Shown: positions 34,023-43,065, counted from the stretch's first letter. The stretch: DNA of 64,000 nt from JAIVGV01 sp032229975 (GCA_032229975.1 JAVXVG010000045.1:1-64000), one strand, 5' to 3'. Program-made: numbers and translations. Notes: generated by a model from the sequence alone, not told the origin.

Positions 34023-35096
34023 TTAGCGGGACGGCGGCGGGGGCGCGGCGGCGAGGATGCGCTGCAACACTTTCGGGTCTGACGTGATGAGACCAGACTT
34101 GACGAGGCGCGGCGTCAGTTCACGCCAGTTCGCGTCGGCGGCGAAGACTTTGCGGAAGAGCGGGAGCGATTCTTCGACGCGGTTCATGTTGACGAGCGCG
34201 ACGGCGTGCCAATAGACCATCTCGACATTGTCCGGCACGAGACGCTCCGCCGCGCCGTACTCTCTGAGCGCGCCCTCGTTGTCCTTGCGCTCGGTCGCCG
34301 CGTCGCCCGCGTTCATGTGGTTGTAGGCGCGCTGCAACGTGACGAGGCGGCGCAATTCCTTCAAAGGCTCAGGACTATCATCGACACGTAGATCGAAGAT
34401 GCGATCGGCCCACGCTCGCCCCGTCGATTTGCCGGCGACGACGATGATCGCCGCCGACTGTCTGCCTCTGATGTCGCCGCCCGCGACTTGCGCGGCGTCG
34501 AGCGCGGCGAGCATCTTCTCAGCCAAGTCGCCGCGCGTCGTCTCAAACGCCCGCGACATCGCGCCCCACACGCGGTCGTTCGCCATCAGGTTCGCCTGCG
34601 TCGAATAGTTTTTGCCGACGTGGTGGCCCGCCGCGTCGATGCACTTCGCGCCTGTGTGCGCCGAGACACGGCCCTCCGCGTCGATCATCCCGACCTGTCG
34701 CACGTCACGCCCATCGTCGCCCGCGAGCAGAGCCTTGAGAGCGTCGGGCGCGCTCTTGCCTGCGCGCATCAACTCCAAGCCGAGCTTGCCGTAAGAGGGA
34801 TCGACGAACGACTGCGTGGCGACCGCGCCGACGCCCGCCTCCGCCCACGGCACAGATGAGCCGACCGAGAACCAGTGCGACTGCACCGCGACGCCCAACT
34901 CACCCGTGATCGGATCACGCGCGACGATTGAGAACGTGTGCACGGGCCGGAGCGGTCGCTCCGGCTGCGCGCGCGACTGGTCGGATGCGATTCGCGTTTG
35001 CGATCCGCTTTGCGCCTCGCCCGCGCGCGACGCGAGCAGAGCCGCGCACGCGATGACTAATGTCGCGACGATCATTCTCGTCAGTTGTCTTCTCAT
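34023..35096 (-). CDS. Exported DUF1028-family (Ntn-hydrolase-like) protein
   Basis: A 357-residue protein with a signal peptide (RMIVATLVIACAALLASRAG). Residues ~55-280 match DUF1028: HTFSIVARDPITGELGVAVQ, SVGSSVPWAEAGVGAVATQS, DGRDVRQVGMIDAEGRVSAH and GGDIRGRQSAAIIVV. This domain has an Ntn-hydrolase-like fold with no proven reaction. The last ~80 residues form a TPR-like helical domain (GALREYGAAERLVPDNVEMV). The ATG at 35096 is favoured because AAAGGATC lies at proper spacing; an upstream ATG at 35135 overlaps the asparagine-synthase gene. It sits within the polysaccharide cluster, 14 bases downstream of AsnB copy 2, without an obvious link to glycan synthesis. Confidence 0.82.
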   Translation of the reverse strand: MRRQLTRMIVATLVIACAALLASRAGEAQSGSQTRIASDQSRAQPERPLRPVHTFSIVARDPITGELGVAVQSHWFSVGSSVPWAEAGVGAVATQSFVDPSYGKLGLELMRAGKSAPDALKALLAGDDGRDVRQVGMIDAEGRVSAHTGAKCIDAAGHHVGKNYSTQANLMANDRVWGAMSRAFETTRGDLAEKMLAALDAAQVAGGDIRGRQSAAIIVVAGKSTGRAWADRIFDLRVDDSPEPLKELRRLVTLQRAYNHMNAGDAATERKDNEGALREYGAAERLVPDNVEMVYWHAVALVNMNRVEESLPLFRKVFAADANWRELTPRLVKSGLITSDPKVLQRILAAAPPPPSR

Positions 35097-35110
35097 CGTT
35101 CTTGATCCTT

Positions 35111-37048
35111 TCAATCCATAAACTCGCGCTGCCATAGTTCGAGCGTCAGCAGTTGGAAGACTTGCAGGCTGAAGTCTTCACGACCCGCGAGGTTCGCTTC
35201 GACGACGCGACGCACCTCTGTGGGGCGAAACAGACCGCGCCGCTTGATCGTCTCGTCTGACAACAACTCATCGACGAGCGGTCTGAGTGCGCCGCGCAGC
35301 CACGAGCGCAGAGGCGCACCGAAGCCGGCCTTCTTGCGCCACACTACCTCGCGCGGCAAGAGACGTTCGGCGGCGCGCTTCAAGATATATTTCCGCTTCA
35401 AGCCGCGCAGCTTCAGGCGGGGCGGCATCCGCGCGGCCAGCTCCACCAGCTCGACGTTCAAGAACGGCACGCGCACTTCGAGCGTCGCCGCCATCGAGGT
35501 CTTGTCCGTGTAGTCGAGGTTCAAGCACGGCAGGAAAGTTTTGAGATCGACGTACAAGAGACGATTCAACGGCGCGGCATTTTCGCAGCGTGCGAAGTAG
35601 CGTCGATGTTCTTTGTACGGATCGAGCCCGCGCGTCGCGTCTCTTAGATCGTCGGTGTAGAGGGCCAGCTTCTGCTCGTCCGTGAAGTAAGTGCCGAAGC
35701 CGAGGTAGCGTTCCTCGAAATCGAGCGCGCCGCTACGCGCAAACTTCTTCGCGTTGCGAAGCGGCGCGGTCAGGCGGCCGGGCAGGCCGCCGGGCAGCGC
35801 GTTTGCGAGGAAGCTCAATAGTGGACGACGAACCGCACGCGGCACGGGATCAAACCAGCCCGCGATCTGCATCGCGAGTTGTCGCGGGTATCCGGCGAAC
35901 ACTTCGTCGCCGCCCATGCCGGAGAGCATCACGGTCAAAGTCTGCCGCGCCTCGCGCGAGACGAGATAGCTGCTGAACGCCATGTCGATGAGCGGCATCT
36001 CGACGTGGCGCACGAGCAGCGGCAGAAGCTCCGCCACATCGGGCTGCAAAGTCTGTTCGTGATAGTCGGTCGCGAATAACTTTCCGACTTCGCGCGACCA
36101 GCGCGTGTCGTCCGGGATGATGTCGTAGCGCAGATCGTCCGCAGCGATGCCGACCGTGTAGGTCGAGACCTTGCGGCCCTCGGCGTGACGATGCATCAGC
36201 GCGACGATTGCTGACGAATCGACGCCGCCGGAGAGGAACGCGCCGAGCGGAACATCGGCGACCATCTCCATCGTGACGACGCGGTCGAGCGTTTCGAGAA
36301 CTTGATCGCGCCACCACTCTTCGCTTCTGTCTTCGTCAACGTCGTCGAAGGAAACGTCCCACCACTCGCGCAAGAGCATCTCGCCGTCGTGCAGTGTGAG
36401 CACGTGCGCGGGCGGAAGTTTTTTGATGCCGCGAAAGAGCGTCTGCGGATCGGGCGTCCACAGGAAAGTGAGTTGCTGGTGCAAGCCTTCCATGTCGAGC
36501 GCGCGCTCGACCAAGCCCGACGCGAGCAGAGCTTTGATCTCCGAGCCGAAGACGAACGAGTGGCCCTCGGCGTTCGACGTTCTCACGTCCGAATAATAGA
36601 GCGGCTTGATGCCGAGGCGGTCGCGCGCGAGCGTGAGCGTTCTTTCCTGCTCGTCCCAGATGGCGAAGGCAAACATCCCGTTCAGTCGCGGCAGGCACTC
36701 CGTGCCCCATTCGGCGAACGCTTCGATCAAAACTTCCGTGTCGCAGTCAGTGTGAAACTTTCGGCCGCACGCTTTGAGTTGTTCACGCAACGCGACGTAG
36801 TTGTAAAGCTCGCCGTTGTACGTGAGCACGTAGCGACCGTCGTTTGAGACGAAGGGCTGGTGGCCCCCCGCGCTCGTGTCGATGATCGAGAGCCGACGGT
36901 GGAGCAGGCACGCGCGCCTCCCTTCATCGTCGAAGGCTTCCGAGAACCACGCGCCTTCGTCGTCGCGCCCGCGATGCTCGATTGCCTTGAGCATGGCGGC
37001 GACGCGCGCGCGGGGGGCCCTCGTGATCATTCCGGCGATGCCGCACAT
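35111..37048 (-). CDS. AsnB-type glutamine-dependent amidotransferase (copy 2)
   Basis: A 645-residue asparagine-synthase-like enzyme. Cys2 (MCGIAGM) is the glutaminase nucleophile; RRLSIIDTSAGGHQPF and YNGELYNYVALR follow. The PP-loop is FLSGGVDSSAIVAL and the second signature SGMGGDEVFAGYPRQLAM. Compared with copy 1 the C-terminal part differs strongly (DLKTFLPCLNLDYTDKTSMA; KRKYILKRAAERLLP), so the two are not recent duplicates and may act on different carboxyl groups of the polysaccharide. Amidation of uronic acid residues is a reasonable inference for this context. It is followed closely by the DUF1028 gene. Confidence 0.9.
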   Translation of the reverse strand: MCGIAGMITRAPRARVAAMLKAIEHRGRDDEGAWFSEAFDDEGRRACLLHRRLSIIDTSAGGHQPFVSNDGRYVLTYNGELYNYVALREQLKACGRKFHTDCDTEVLIEAFAEWGTECLPRLNGMFAFAIWDEQERTLTLARDRLGIKPLYYSDVRTSNAEGHSFVFGSEIKALLASGLVERALDMEGLHQQLTFLWTPDPQTLFRGIKKLPPAHVLTLHDGEMLLREWWDVSFDDVDEDRSEEWWRDQVLETLDRVVTMEMVADVPLGAFLSGGVDSSAIVALMHRHAEGRKVSTYTVGIAADDLRYDIIPDDTRWSREVGKLFATDYHEQTLQPDVAELLPLLVRHVEMPLIDMAFSSYLVSREARQTLTVMLSGMGGDEVFAGYPRQLAMQIAGWFDPVPRAVRRPLLSFLANALPGGLPGRLTAPLRNAKKFARSGALDFEERYLGFGTYFTDEQKLALYTDDLRDATRGLDPYKEHRRYFARCENAAPLNRLLYVDLKTFLPCLNLDYTDKTSMAATLEVRVPFLNVELVELAARMPPRLKLRGLKRKYILKRAAERLLPREVVWRKKAGFGAPLRSWLRGALRPLVDELLSDETIKRRGLFRPTEVRRVVEANLAGREDFSLQVFQLLTLELWQREFMD

Positions 37049-37109
37049 CTTCTTGAAGCCTTCTTCAGACAGGGAGGTTTTACGTCAAACTCTTATATAA
37101 TTTCGCGGC

Positions 37110-38564
37110 GTGAAAAGAAACCATAGCGACGAGAATGAGGACGTTGACACTGACGCCGCAGAGCGCGCCATCTCTTCTTTAAGTTTGAAGCGCATGACGA
37201 CGACGCGGCGTAGATTCGTCGCCTGCGCGCTCGCGGTGTTCGCCGTCGCCTTCTGCGTTCGACTGTTGACGTGGCGCGAGACGCGGCTCGAAGTCGGCAA
37301 GGTGCAAACGGTCGTCACCGCGAGCTATAAACGCGACGCGCGTCTCCTCGTCGACGATGGCTTCGCTTCGCTCTTCAATCGCCAGTCTCCGCTCGCGCAG
37401 CCCGACTCGCTCGGCCACCCGCCCGGCTATGCGCTGCTCGTCGCGCTCATTTTCAAAACCTTCGGTGAGTCAGATGCGGGCCTCCAATTCTTTCAGATCA
37501 CCTGCGACGCGCTCTCAGCCGTCGTCCTCTTCCTCATCGTCGCGGAGTTGTTGAATCTTCCAATCGCGCTCATCGCTGGCCTCTGTGCCGCGCTCTCGCC
37601 GCAACTCGCTTGGAACTCCGTCTTGCTTCTGCCCGACTCGCTCGCCGTGCTGCCCGTCCTCTGCGCGACCTACTTGATCGCACGCACGATGAACCGCGAG
37701 CGCGACGAGCGACAAGCAGACTTCGACGCGCGACGATCAGACTCGTCGGCAACAAAATCTCACGCGACAAGATCAAGTCTCGTCGCGATGCTCGCGTCGG
37801 GCGCGCTCGTCGGCGTCTCTTGCTGGCTGCGCGCCAATGCCCTGCTGCTCGCGCCGTTGCTGGCCGTCTTCGTCTTCTTACTCTCGGATCGCGCGCGACG
37901 TTTGCGGCTCGCCGCAACGCTCGTCGTGGGCGCAGCTCTGGTCGTCGGCGTGTTGACTGTTAGGAACGCCGTCGTCTTTCGCAGCTTCGTGCCCGTCTCG
38001 CTCGGCGCGGGCCAGACGCTGCTCGAAGGCATCGGCGATTACGACCGGGCGCGACGCTTCGGCATCCCTGCGACCGACGACGAGATCATGCGACAGGAAG
38101 CGGACGCGGCCAACCGGCCCCAATACCGCGACTCGCTCCTCGGCCCGGACGGCATCGCGCGCGAACGTCAAAGACTGCGGCGCGGCTTCTCGGTCGTGCG
38201 CGCGCATCCTGTCTGGTTCGCCTCCGTCATGCTCCGCCGCGCAGCCTCCATGCTTCGTCTCGAACGTGCGCGGCGCGTCTCCGATCAAACGGGCGTCGGA
38301 ATAATTCAGAGACTCTTCATCACAGCCCTCTTCCTTCCGCTCGCGCTCGCCGGTGCGTTCCTACTTGCGCGCTCGCGACGCCGACGCCGCGCGCTTGCAC
38401 TGCTCGTCGCTGTCCCGGCTTATTACCTCTGCGTTCAATCCATCTTCCACACAGAGTATCGCTACACGCTCGCACTGACTTACTTCCTCTTCGCGCTCGC
38501 CGCAGTCGCGCTCTCGACCTTCGTCTCTCTGATGCGCCGAAGATTATCACGACGCATCAATTAG
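37110..38564 (+). CDS. PMT/ArnT-like (GT39/GT83) integral membrane glycosyltransferase
   Basis: Up to 484 residues with about ten hydrophobic helices. After the first helix (FVACALAVFAVAFCVRLLTW) comes a periplasmic loop with DDGFASLFNRQSPLAQPDSL and HPPGYALLVALIFKTFGESD, which corresponds to the acidic first-loop motif of polyprenyl-phosphate-sugar-dependent transferases. Later helices include LVVGAALVVGVLTVRNAVVF and the C-terminal LTYFLFALAAVALSTFVSLM. It should transfer a sugar from a polyprenyl phosphate donor outside the membrane, a plausible partner for the GT2 in this cluster. The start is either the GTG at 37110 or the ATG at 37194, which lies just before the first helix. It is the only rightward gene in the cluster. 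Confidence 0.8.
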   Translation: MKRNHSDENEDVDTDAAERAISSLSLKRMTTTRRRFVACALAVFAVAFCVRLLTWRETRLEVGKVQTVVTASYKRDARLLVDDGFASLFNRQSPLAQPDSLGHPPGYALLVALIFKTFGESDAGLQFFQITCDALSAVVLFLIVAELLNLPIALIAGLCAALSPQLAWNSVLLLPDSLAVLPVLCATYLIARTMNRERDERQADFDARRSDSSATKSHATRSSLVAMLASGALVGVSCWLRANALLLAPLLAVFVFLLSDRARRLRLAATLVVGAALVVGVLTVRNAVVFRSFVPVSLGAGQTLLEGIGDYDRARRFGIPATDDEIMRQEADAANRPQYRDSLLGPDGIARERQRLRRGFSVVRAHPVWFASVMLRRAASMLRLERARRVSDQTGVGIIQRLFITALFLPLALAGAFLLARSRRRRRALALLVAVPAYYLCVQSIFHTEYRYTLALTYFLFALAAVALSTFVSLMRRRLSRRIN

Positions 38565-38634
38565 TCTTTGCGTCTTTGCATGAGAATGATTTTCACGCAA
38601 GTGCTGGAGACGCGAAGATGAATTTTGTCACGCT

Positions 38635-40848
38635 CTAAATTTTGACGGGCTGGCCCGTGCGTAGGGAGTCGAGGATGCGGAAGGTGGTGCGCGTGGTGGC
38701 GGCGAGTTCAGCGAGAGGGATCGGCGGCGGTGTATCTTCGATAAGCATCGCGCAGATGGCACGCACCTCGTCAGCCTGCCCCTTGTCCGGCGCACGAAGT
38801 TTCGTCTTCTCCTCGCGCCCGCCCGCGAACTTCGACGACGCGCGGAAGTCTTCGATGACGAACGTGCGACCGGCCCCAAATATCTCCACGCGCTCTTTCG
38901 CAAGCGCGCGGTCGCCCTCTGCGAGATAGGCGATGCAGGCGTTCGAGCCGTCGGCGAAGCGCAAAGTGATGAAGATGGAATCGTCATCGACGATCTCCGA
39001 GTTACACGCGCGCACCGATTCGGCGAAGACGCTCACAGGCATAGAGCCGACGAAGAACTGCGCGAGATCGACGAAGTGGCAGACCTCTCCGACGATGCGG
39101 CCGCCGCCCTCTTGCTGACTTTGCGTCCAGTGCGTGGGCGCGACACGGCCAGCGTTGACGCGATAGATGATCGACAAGGGATCGCGCCGGTCGCGAAAGA
39201 CCTCGCGCGCCGCACGCGCATGCGGCGAGAAGCGTCGATTGAAGCCGACCGCGAGTTTCGCGCGCGAGCGAGACGCGGCTTCGATGACAGAATCTAGTTC
39301 CTCATCATTCAACGCGAGCGGCTTCTCGACAAAGACGTGCTTGCCCGCATCGAGCGCGCGTCGCACAAGCTGCGCGTGCGAGTCGTGTCGCGTGGCGATG
39401 ACGACGAGGTTGACCGTCGGATCGTCGATCACCGCGTCCGCGCCCGACGAGAGCGCGGCGAAATCATAACGCTCGCCCACATCTTTCGCCGTCACGCCCG
39501 TTGCCGTCGCAACCGCACGAAACTCCGCGCCCGCCGCTTTGAAATGCGGTAGCAACACCGCGCGCGCGTAAGCTCCCGCGCCGATCAACCCGACGCGCAC
39601 GCTCGATTCGCGCAAGCTCTCACTCTCTCCCGCATGCGCTGTCTTACTCGCGCTCACGCGATCACGATCCTTGATCGTTGATGATGCCGTTGCTCGTCGC
39701 TCGATAACGGTCGCAAGTTCGCGCGTCGTGTCGTAGGTCAAGAGCACGGCGAGATATGACTCGCCCGTGTCGCCCGCGATCAACTTGTATGCGCGCTCGC
39801 CCTCTTCAATCGGGAAGCGATGTGTGACGAGCGGCGCAGTCTGCACGCGACGATGCGCGACGAGATCGAGGAAGGCTTCGATGTTGCGCCCTTCCGTCCA
39901 GCGCACGTATGCGAGCGGGTAGTCGTGCCCGCGCTCTTCGTATTCCGCGTCGTAGCGACCGGGGCCATAAGACATCGAAACTTTAAGCGTCAGCTCGCGC
40001 GCGAAGTAAGCGTCGCGCGGCACGTCCATGCCGACCGCGCCGACTGCAACGACGCGCCCCTTGAGTCTGGAAATCTCGCCCGCGAGCGCAACGGGCTCGC
40101 TCGATTGCGTCGCCGCCGTGACGAGCACGCCGTCCGCGCCGCGACCGCGCGTCCACGCTTCGACGGCGCGACGCGCTTCTTCGTTCGATACCGCGCCGTC
40201 GTCCGCGCCGAGTCGCTTCGCGAGTTCAACTTTTGATGCGTCCAGATCGATCCCGAAGACGCGGCAGCCGTTCGCTTTCAAAAGCTGCACGGTGAGTTGC
40301 CCGATGAGACCGAGCCCGATGACGACGAACGACTCGCCGAGCGTCGGCTCCGCGAGTCGCACGCCCTGCAAAGCGATTGCGCCGACCGTCGCGAACGCGC
40401 CCGACTCGAAATCGACTTCCGTCGGCAGACGCACGCACAGATTTTTCGGCACGCTCAAGACCTCCGCGTGCACGGCATAGCCTGTGCCCGCGCAAGCCAC
40501 GCGGTGGCCCACCTTGAAACCTTCGACGCCTTCGCCGACTTCGATGACCGTGCCCGCCGCGCTGTATCCGAGCGCGTGCGATTCATCCAACTTCTCGCGC
40601 ACCGAGCCGAGAGTGTTGACGAGTCCGTCGGTCTTAACTTTCTCGACGACCTTGCGGACGAGATCGGGCCGCTCGCGCGCTTTCGCGAGTAGGCCCTTGC
40701 GACCGAGTTCGACGACCGCGCGCTCCGTCCCCGCGCTCACGAGCGAGACGGACGCGCGCACGAGCAAGCGACCGCGTTGCACTACGGGCGCGGGCACTTC
40801 GGCGACCGTGCCCTCGCCGTTCTTCAGATTTTGCAGGAGCTGTTTCAT
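38635..40848 (-). CDS. Two-domain dehydrogenase: zinc-type alcohol dehydrogenase fused to Gfo/Idh/MocA oxidoreductase
   Basis: A 737-residue fusion. Residues ~1-360 are an MDR (alcohol-dehydrogenase-like) domain: MKQLLQNLKNGEGTVAEVP, VSAGTERAVVEL, GYSAAGTVIEVGEGVEGF and the cofactor site VVIGLGLIGQLTVQLLKANG. From ~400 onward comes a Gfo/Idh/MocA domain with VGLIGAGAYARAVLLPHFKA, VATRHDSHAQLVRRALDAGK, HVFVEKPLALNDEE and FNRRFSPHARAA. A short linker rich in Thr/Ser/Arg joins them. Such bi-domain oxidoreductases are a known component of surface-polysaccharide clusters, probably in making an unusual sugar. Both domains look intact. Confidence 0.88.
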   Translation of the reverse strand: MKQLLQNLKNGEGTVAEVPAPVVQRGRLLVRASVSLVSAGTERAVVELGRKGLLAKARERPDLVRKVVEKVKTDGLVNTLGSVREKLDESHALGYSAAGTVIEVGEGVEGFKVGHRVACAGTGYAVHAEVLSVPKNLCVRLPTEVDFESGAFATVGAIALQGVRLAEPTLGESFVVIGLGLIGQLTVQLLKANGCRVFGIDLDASKVELAKRLGADDGAVSNEEARRAVEAWTRGRGADGVLVTAATQSSEPVALAGEISRLKGRVVAVGAVGMDVPRDAYFARELTLKVSMSYGPGRYDAEYEERGHDYPLAYVRWTEGRNIEAFLDLVAHRRVQTAPLVTHRFPIEEGERAYKLIAGDTGESYLAVLLTYDTTRELATVIERRATASSTIKDRDRVSASKTAHAGESESLRESSVRVGLIGAGAYARAVLLPHFKAAGAEFRAVATATGVTAKDVGERYDFAALSSGADAVIDDPTVNLVVIATRHDSHAQLVRRALDAGKHVFVEKPLALNDEELDSVIEAASRSRAKLAVGFNRRFSPHARAAREVFRDRRDPLSIIYRVNAGRVAPTHWTQSQQEGGGRIVGEVCHFVDLAQFFVGSMPVSVFAESVRACNSEIVDDDSIFITLRFADGSNACIAYLAEGDRALAKERVEIFGAGRTFVIEDFRASSKFAGGREEKTKLRAPDKGQADEVRAICAMLIEDTPPPIPLAELAATTRTTFRILDSLRTGQPVKI

Positions 40849-40896
40849 CGCTTGCGTCTTGCGTCAGCCGACCGTCTCACGTGTGTCTCATGCGCT

Positions 40897-42117
40897 TTAT
40901 CTCGCGTCAGAGTCGCGCAGCTTATCACGCTTCGCCAGAGCCTCTTCAATCAGTCGGCTCACCCATTCGGCGCGCGCGTCCCACGTCCCCTCTTTCACGG
41001 CAGCCTGCCTGCGTCGTGCTGCTTCCGTGTCGTTCTCCGCGAGCGCGTCTTCGACGAGGCGAAAGAAGTCTTCGCGTGTGCGCGCGATGCGTAGCACATC
41101 GCGCATCGGTTCGTATTCGGGGAGCGGCGAGATGACGACCGGCTTGCCCGTCGCTAAATATTCGCGCACCTTGATCGCAGAGCCGTATGAAGTGAACGCG
41201 CGCTCGGTCTCCCACGGCAGCACGCACACGTCGAAGCCCGCAGCGTAGTGCGGTAGTTCATCGTAAGCGACGGCGGGCAGGAAGTGAGTGTTCGGCAACT
41301 TCTCGATATCGAGACCGCGCGACTTGTTGCCGACGAAGACCCATTGCCACTGGGGACGCTCAACAGCAGCGCGCTTGATCAACTCCTGATCGACCAACCA
41401 CGGCTCGATGGCCCCGAAGTAGCCGAGGCGTGGACGCGGGATCGCTGCGATCTCAGGCGCGACCGCAAGCGCGTCGGGGCCCGTCGCACCCACGCGCGAC
41501 CAGTGATCGAAATCGACGGCCTGTTCGAGCAGGTGTGAACGCTCGCGCCCGCGCGTTGCCTCTTCCAAGAGTTTACGGCCCGAATAGAAGATCAAGTCCG
41601 CGCGCTCGATTGCTTGTTCGTGCAGCCGACGGATCGTCTCAGGGTCGGTCGCGTGATCCATCATGTTCGCGTCGTACTTATCAGAGACGTGATAGACGAC
41701 GAGTGATTCGTCGAACTCACCCGTCATCTCGGCGGCGGTCGGGATCGCGATCCACAGGATCGGCTTCGAGAGACCGCGTCGGCGCGCGAGCAGTTTGATC
41801 TGCGCGGCGATCAGTTTTCGGTTCGCGGCGCGCGATGCGCGGCTGCCGAAGAACGGCAGCGCGGCGGGCGAGACGACGGTGATGCCTTCGTCGGTCGTGC
41901 GCGCGAGCTTGGCGTAGGAGACGAGTTTGCGCCGGATGCGCGGGAGCAAATCTTTGTTCTTGAGCGAGGGCAGGCCCATCGAGATCGAGTTGACGAAGAT
42001 GACGCGATTGCCCGCGCGCGCGAACCTCCGCATCAGATGATTCTTCGAGTGCGGGTGGTGATACCACCAGTCCTCGCCGCCGAAGCAAACAATGCTTTTT
42101 CCTGTGAAAATTGACAA
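40897..42117 (-). CDS. GT4-like glycosyltransferase with island-supplied N-terminus
   Basis: A 406-residue GT-B glycosyltransferase: ICFGG-like start (SIVCFGGEDWWYHHPHSK), NRVIFVNSISMGLPSL, VVYHVSDKYDANMMDH, PRLGYFGAIEPWLVDQELIK, AAGFDVCVLPWETE and SYGSAIKVREYLATGKPVV. It likely adds a sugar to the polysaccharide repeat. The frame is intact, but codons upstream of about 42087 are island DNA. Here the protein starts at a TTG (42117) and reads MSIFTGKSIV, whereas the native start, still present at 62034-62177, reads MNTEASPIFKGKSII. The native promoter is now 20 kb away, so expression depends on island sequence between 42118 and 42330. No clear ribosome site precedes the TTG. Confidence 0.85.
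   Translation of the reverse strand: MSIFTGKSIVCFGGEDWWYHHPHSKNHLMRRFARAGNRVIFVNSISMGLPSLKNKDLLPRIRRKLVSYAKLARTTDEGITVVSPAALPFFGSRASRAANRKLIAAQIKLLARRRGLSKPILWIAIPTAAEMTGEFDESLVVYHVSDKYDANMMDHATDPETIRRLHEQAIERADLIFYSGRKLLEEATRGRERSHLLEQAVDFDHWSRVGATGPDALAVAPEIAAIPRPRLGYFGAIEPWLVDQELIKRAAVERPQWQWVFVGNKSRGLDIEKLPNTHFLPAVAYDELPHYAAGFDVCVLPWETERAFTSYGSAIKVREYLATGKPVVISPLPEYEPMRDVLRIARTREDFFRLVEDALAENDTEAARRRQAAVKEGTWDARAEWVSRLIEEALAKRDKLRDSDAR
41995..42087. repeat. attL: left copy of the 93-bp island boundary repeat
   Basis: These 93 bases recur in direct orientation at 62040-62132 with only two differences (42004 G versus A at 62049; 42070 G versus A at 62115). The repeat lies wholly inside the coding region of the GT4-like gene and encodes its residues for CFGGEDWWYHHPHSKNHLMR through NRVIF. 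The strand exchange must have happened within it. Confidence 0.92.
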
Positions 42118-42162
42118 CTTTTTACGCTTCGGAGGCTGTTTTGACTTCGTTTGAATACCTTA

Positions 42163-42186
42163 AGGTACTCAAGAGGTACTCAAAAT
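42163..42186 (+). promoter_or_regulatory. Left arm-type sites: two 11-bp direct repeats (GGTACTCAAGA / GGTACTCAAAA)
   Basis: Two consecutive 11-bp units starting GGTACTCAA lie about 75 bp inside the left boundary repeat. The same pair occurs near the right end at 61947-61970 in the same orientation. Duplicated short sites at both inner ends are what a tyrosine recombinase uses as arm-binding sites; the assignment is inferred. Confidence 0.6.
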
Positions 42187-42330
42187 TATTTCGCCAAATA
42201 CTATCACGCTCGAACGCGAGTGCCTTTCTATTCTTCGCTGAACACGAAGGGTGTATGATGCTGTAAAGAATCGAACGCTACGATAATGCGTGCTATCGAT
42301 AATGGTGTAATTCTCACAGGGAGGTTAAAC

Positions 42331-43065
42331 ATGAGCGACGAAGAGACCAAAGACACATACGAAGCTGACGATAGTATTTTGAATCCGAGCGGTAAAGGTG
42401 AACATACGGAAGTCACTGACACGGACGAGGAAGGCAAAGAAGATACTTACGAAGCTGACGATAGTATTACGAACCCTAGCGGTAAAGGCGAGCATACGGA
42501 AGTCTCCGAGCCGCGCGATGACGACGAAGACACTAAGGATACTTACGAAGCTGACGATAGTATTACGAATCCTAGCGGCAAGGGTGAGCATACAGAAGTG
42601 ACGGAGACGCGAGACGACGGAACGAAAGACACCTACGAAGCTGACGATAGTATTCTGAATCCGAGTGGTAAGGGTGAACACACCGCAGTTACTGAAACCG
42701 ACGAAGATACCGGCAGGGAGGACACCTACGAAGCCGATGACAGCATCTTGAATCCGAGCGGTAAAGGTGAGCATACAGAAGTGACAGAGCCGAGAGATGG
42801 CGATAGTGATAAGGACAGTGGAGGCGAGGACGATAAGGACTCAGAAGACGACAGCGACAGTGATGATAGCGATGATAGTGAAGGTGATAGTAACGGCGAT
42901 GGTGGTGAGAGTGATGACAGCGACGGCGAAGGCGGAGGCGACGATAGCAACGATAATGATGATGGTGATAGCACTGACAGTGAAAGTAATGACGATGGAG
43001 ACAGTGGGGACAATAGCAGCGACGAAGGCGGGAGTGATGACGGCAGCGATAGTGATGACGAATAG
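42331..43065 (+). CDS. Five-repeat acidic protein with Asp/Ser-rich tail
   Basis: A 244-residue, extremely acidic protein starting MSDEETKDTYEADDSI, behind GGGAGG at ideal spacing. Residues ~8-155 consist of five repeats of about 30 residues, each with the same core DTYEADDSI(L/T)NPSGKG followed by EHTEV and a variable acidic linker. The last ~85 residues are a low-complexity tail of Asp, Ser, Gly and Glu. There is no signal peptide and almost no hydrophobic residue, so it is soluble and probably disordered outside the repeats. I recognise no family. The charge would suit DNA mimicry or cation binding, and a DNA-mimic anti-restriction role is a speculation prompted by the island's restriction system. 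The gene is followed by a nested hairpin terminator. Confidence 0.8.
   Translation: MSDEETKDTYEADDSILNPSGKGEHTEVTDTDEEGKEDTYEADDSITNPSGKGEHTEVSEPRDDDEDTKDTYEADDSITNPSGKGEHTEVTETRDDGTKDTYEADDSILNPSGKGEHTAVTETDEDTGREDTYEADDSILNPSGKGEHTEVTEPRDGDSDKDSGGEDDKDSEDDSDSDDSDDSEGDSNGDGGESDDSDGEGGGDDSNDNDDGDSTDSESNDDGDSGDNSSDEGGSDDGSDSDDE

Noticed and set aside
33178..34082. ORFs on both strands through the 21-bp array giving heptad-like peptides
   Set aside because: Open frames follow automatically from a 21-bp period without stop codons; no ribosome site or consistent start is present, so the array is treated as non-coding.
42353..42790. CRISPR-like array suggested by regular repeats
   Set aside because: The ~90-bp repeats are in frame and encode the acidic protein repeats; the spacers are variable coding linkers, and no cas gene is present.
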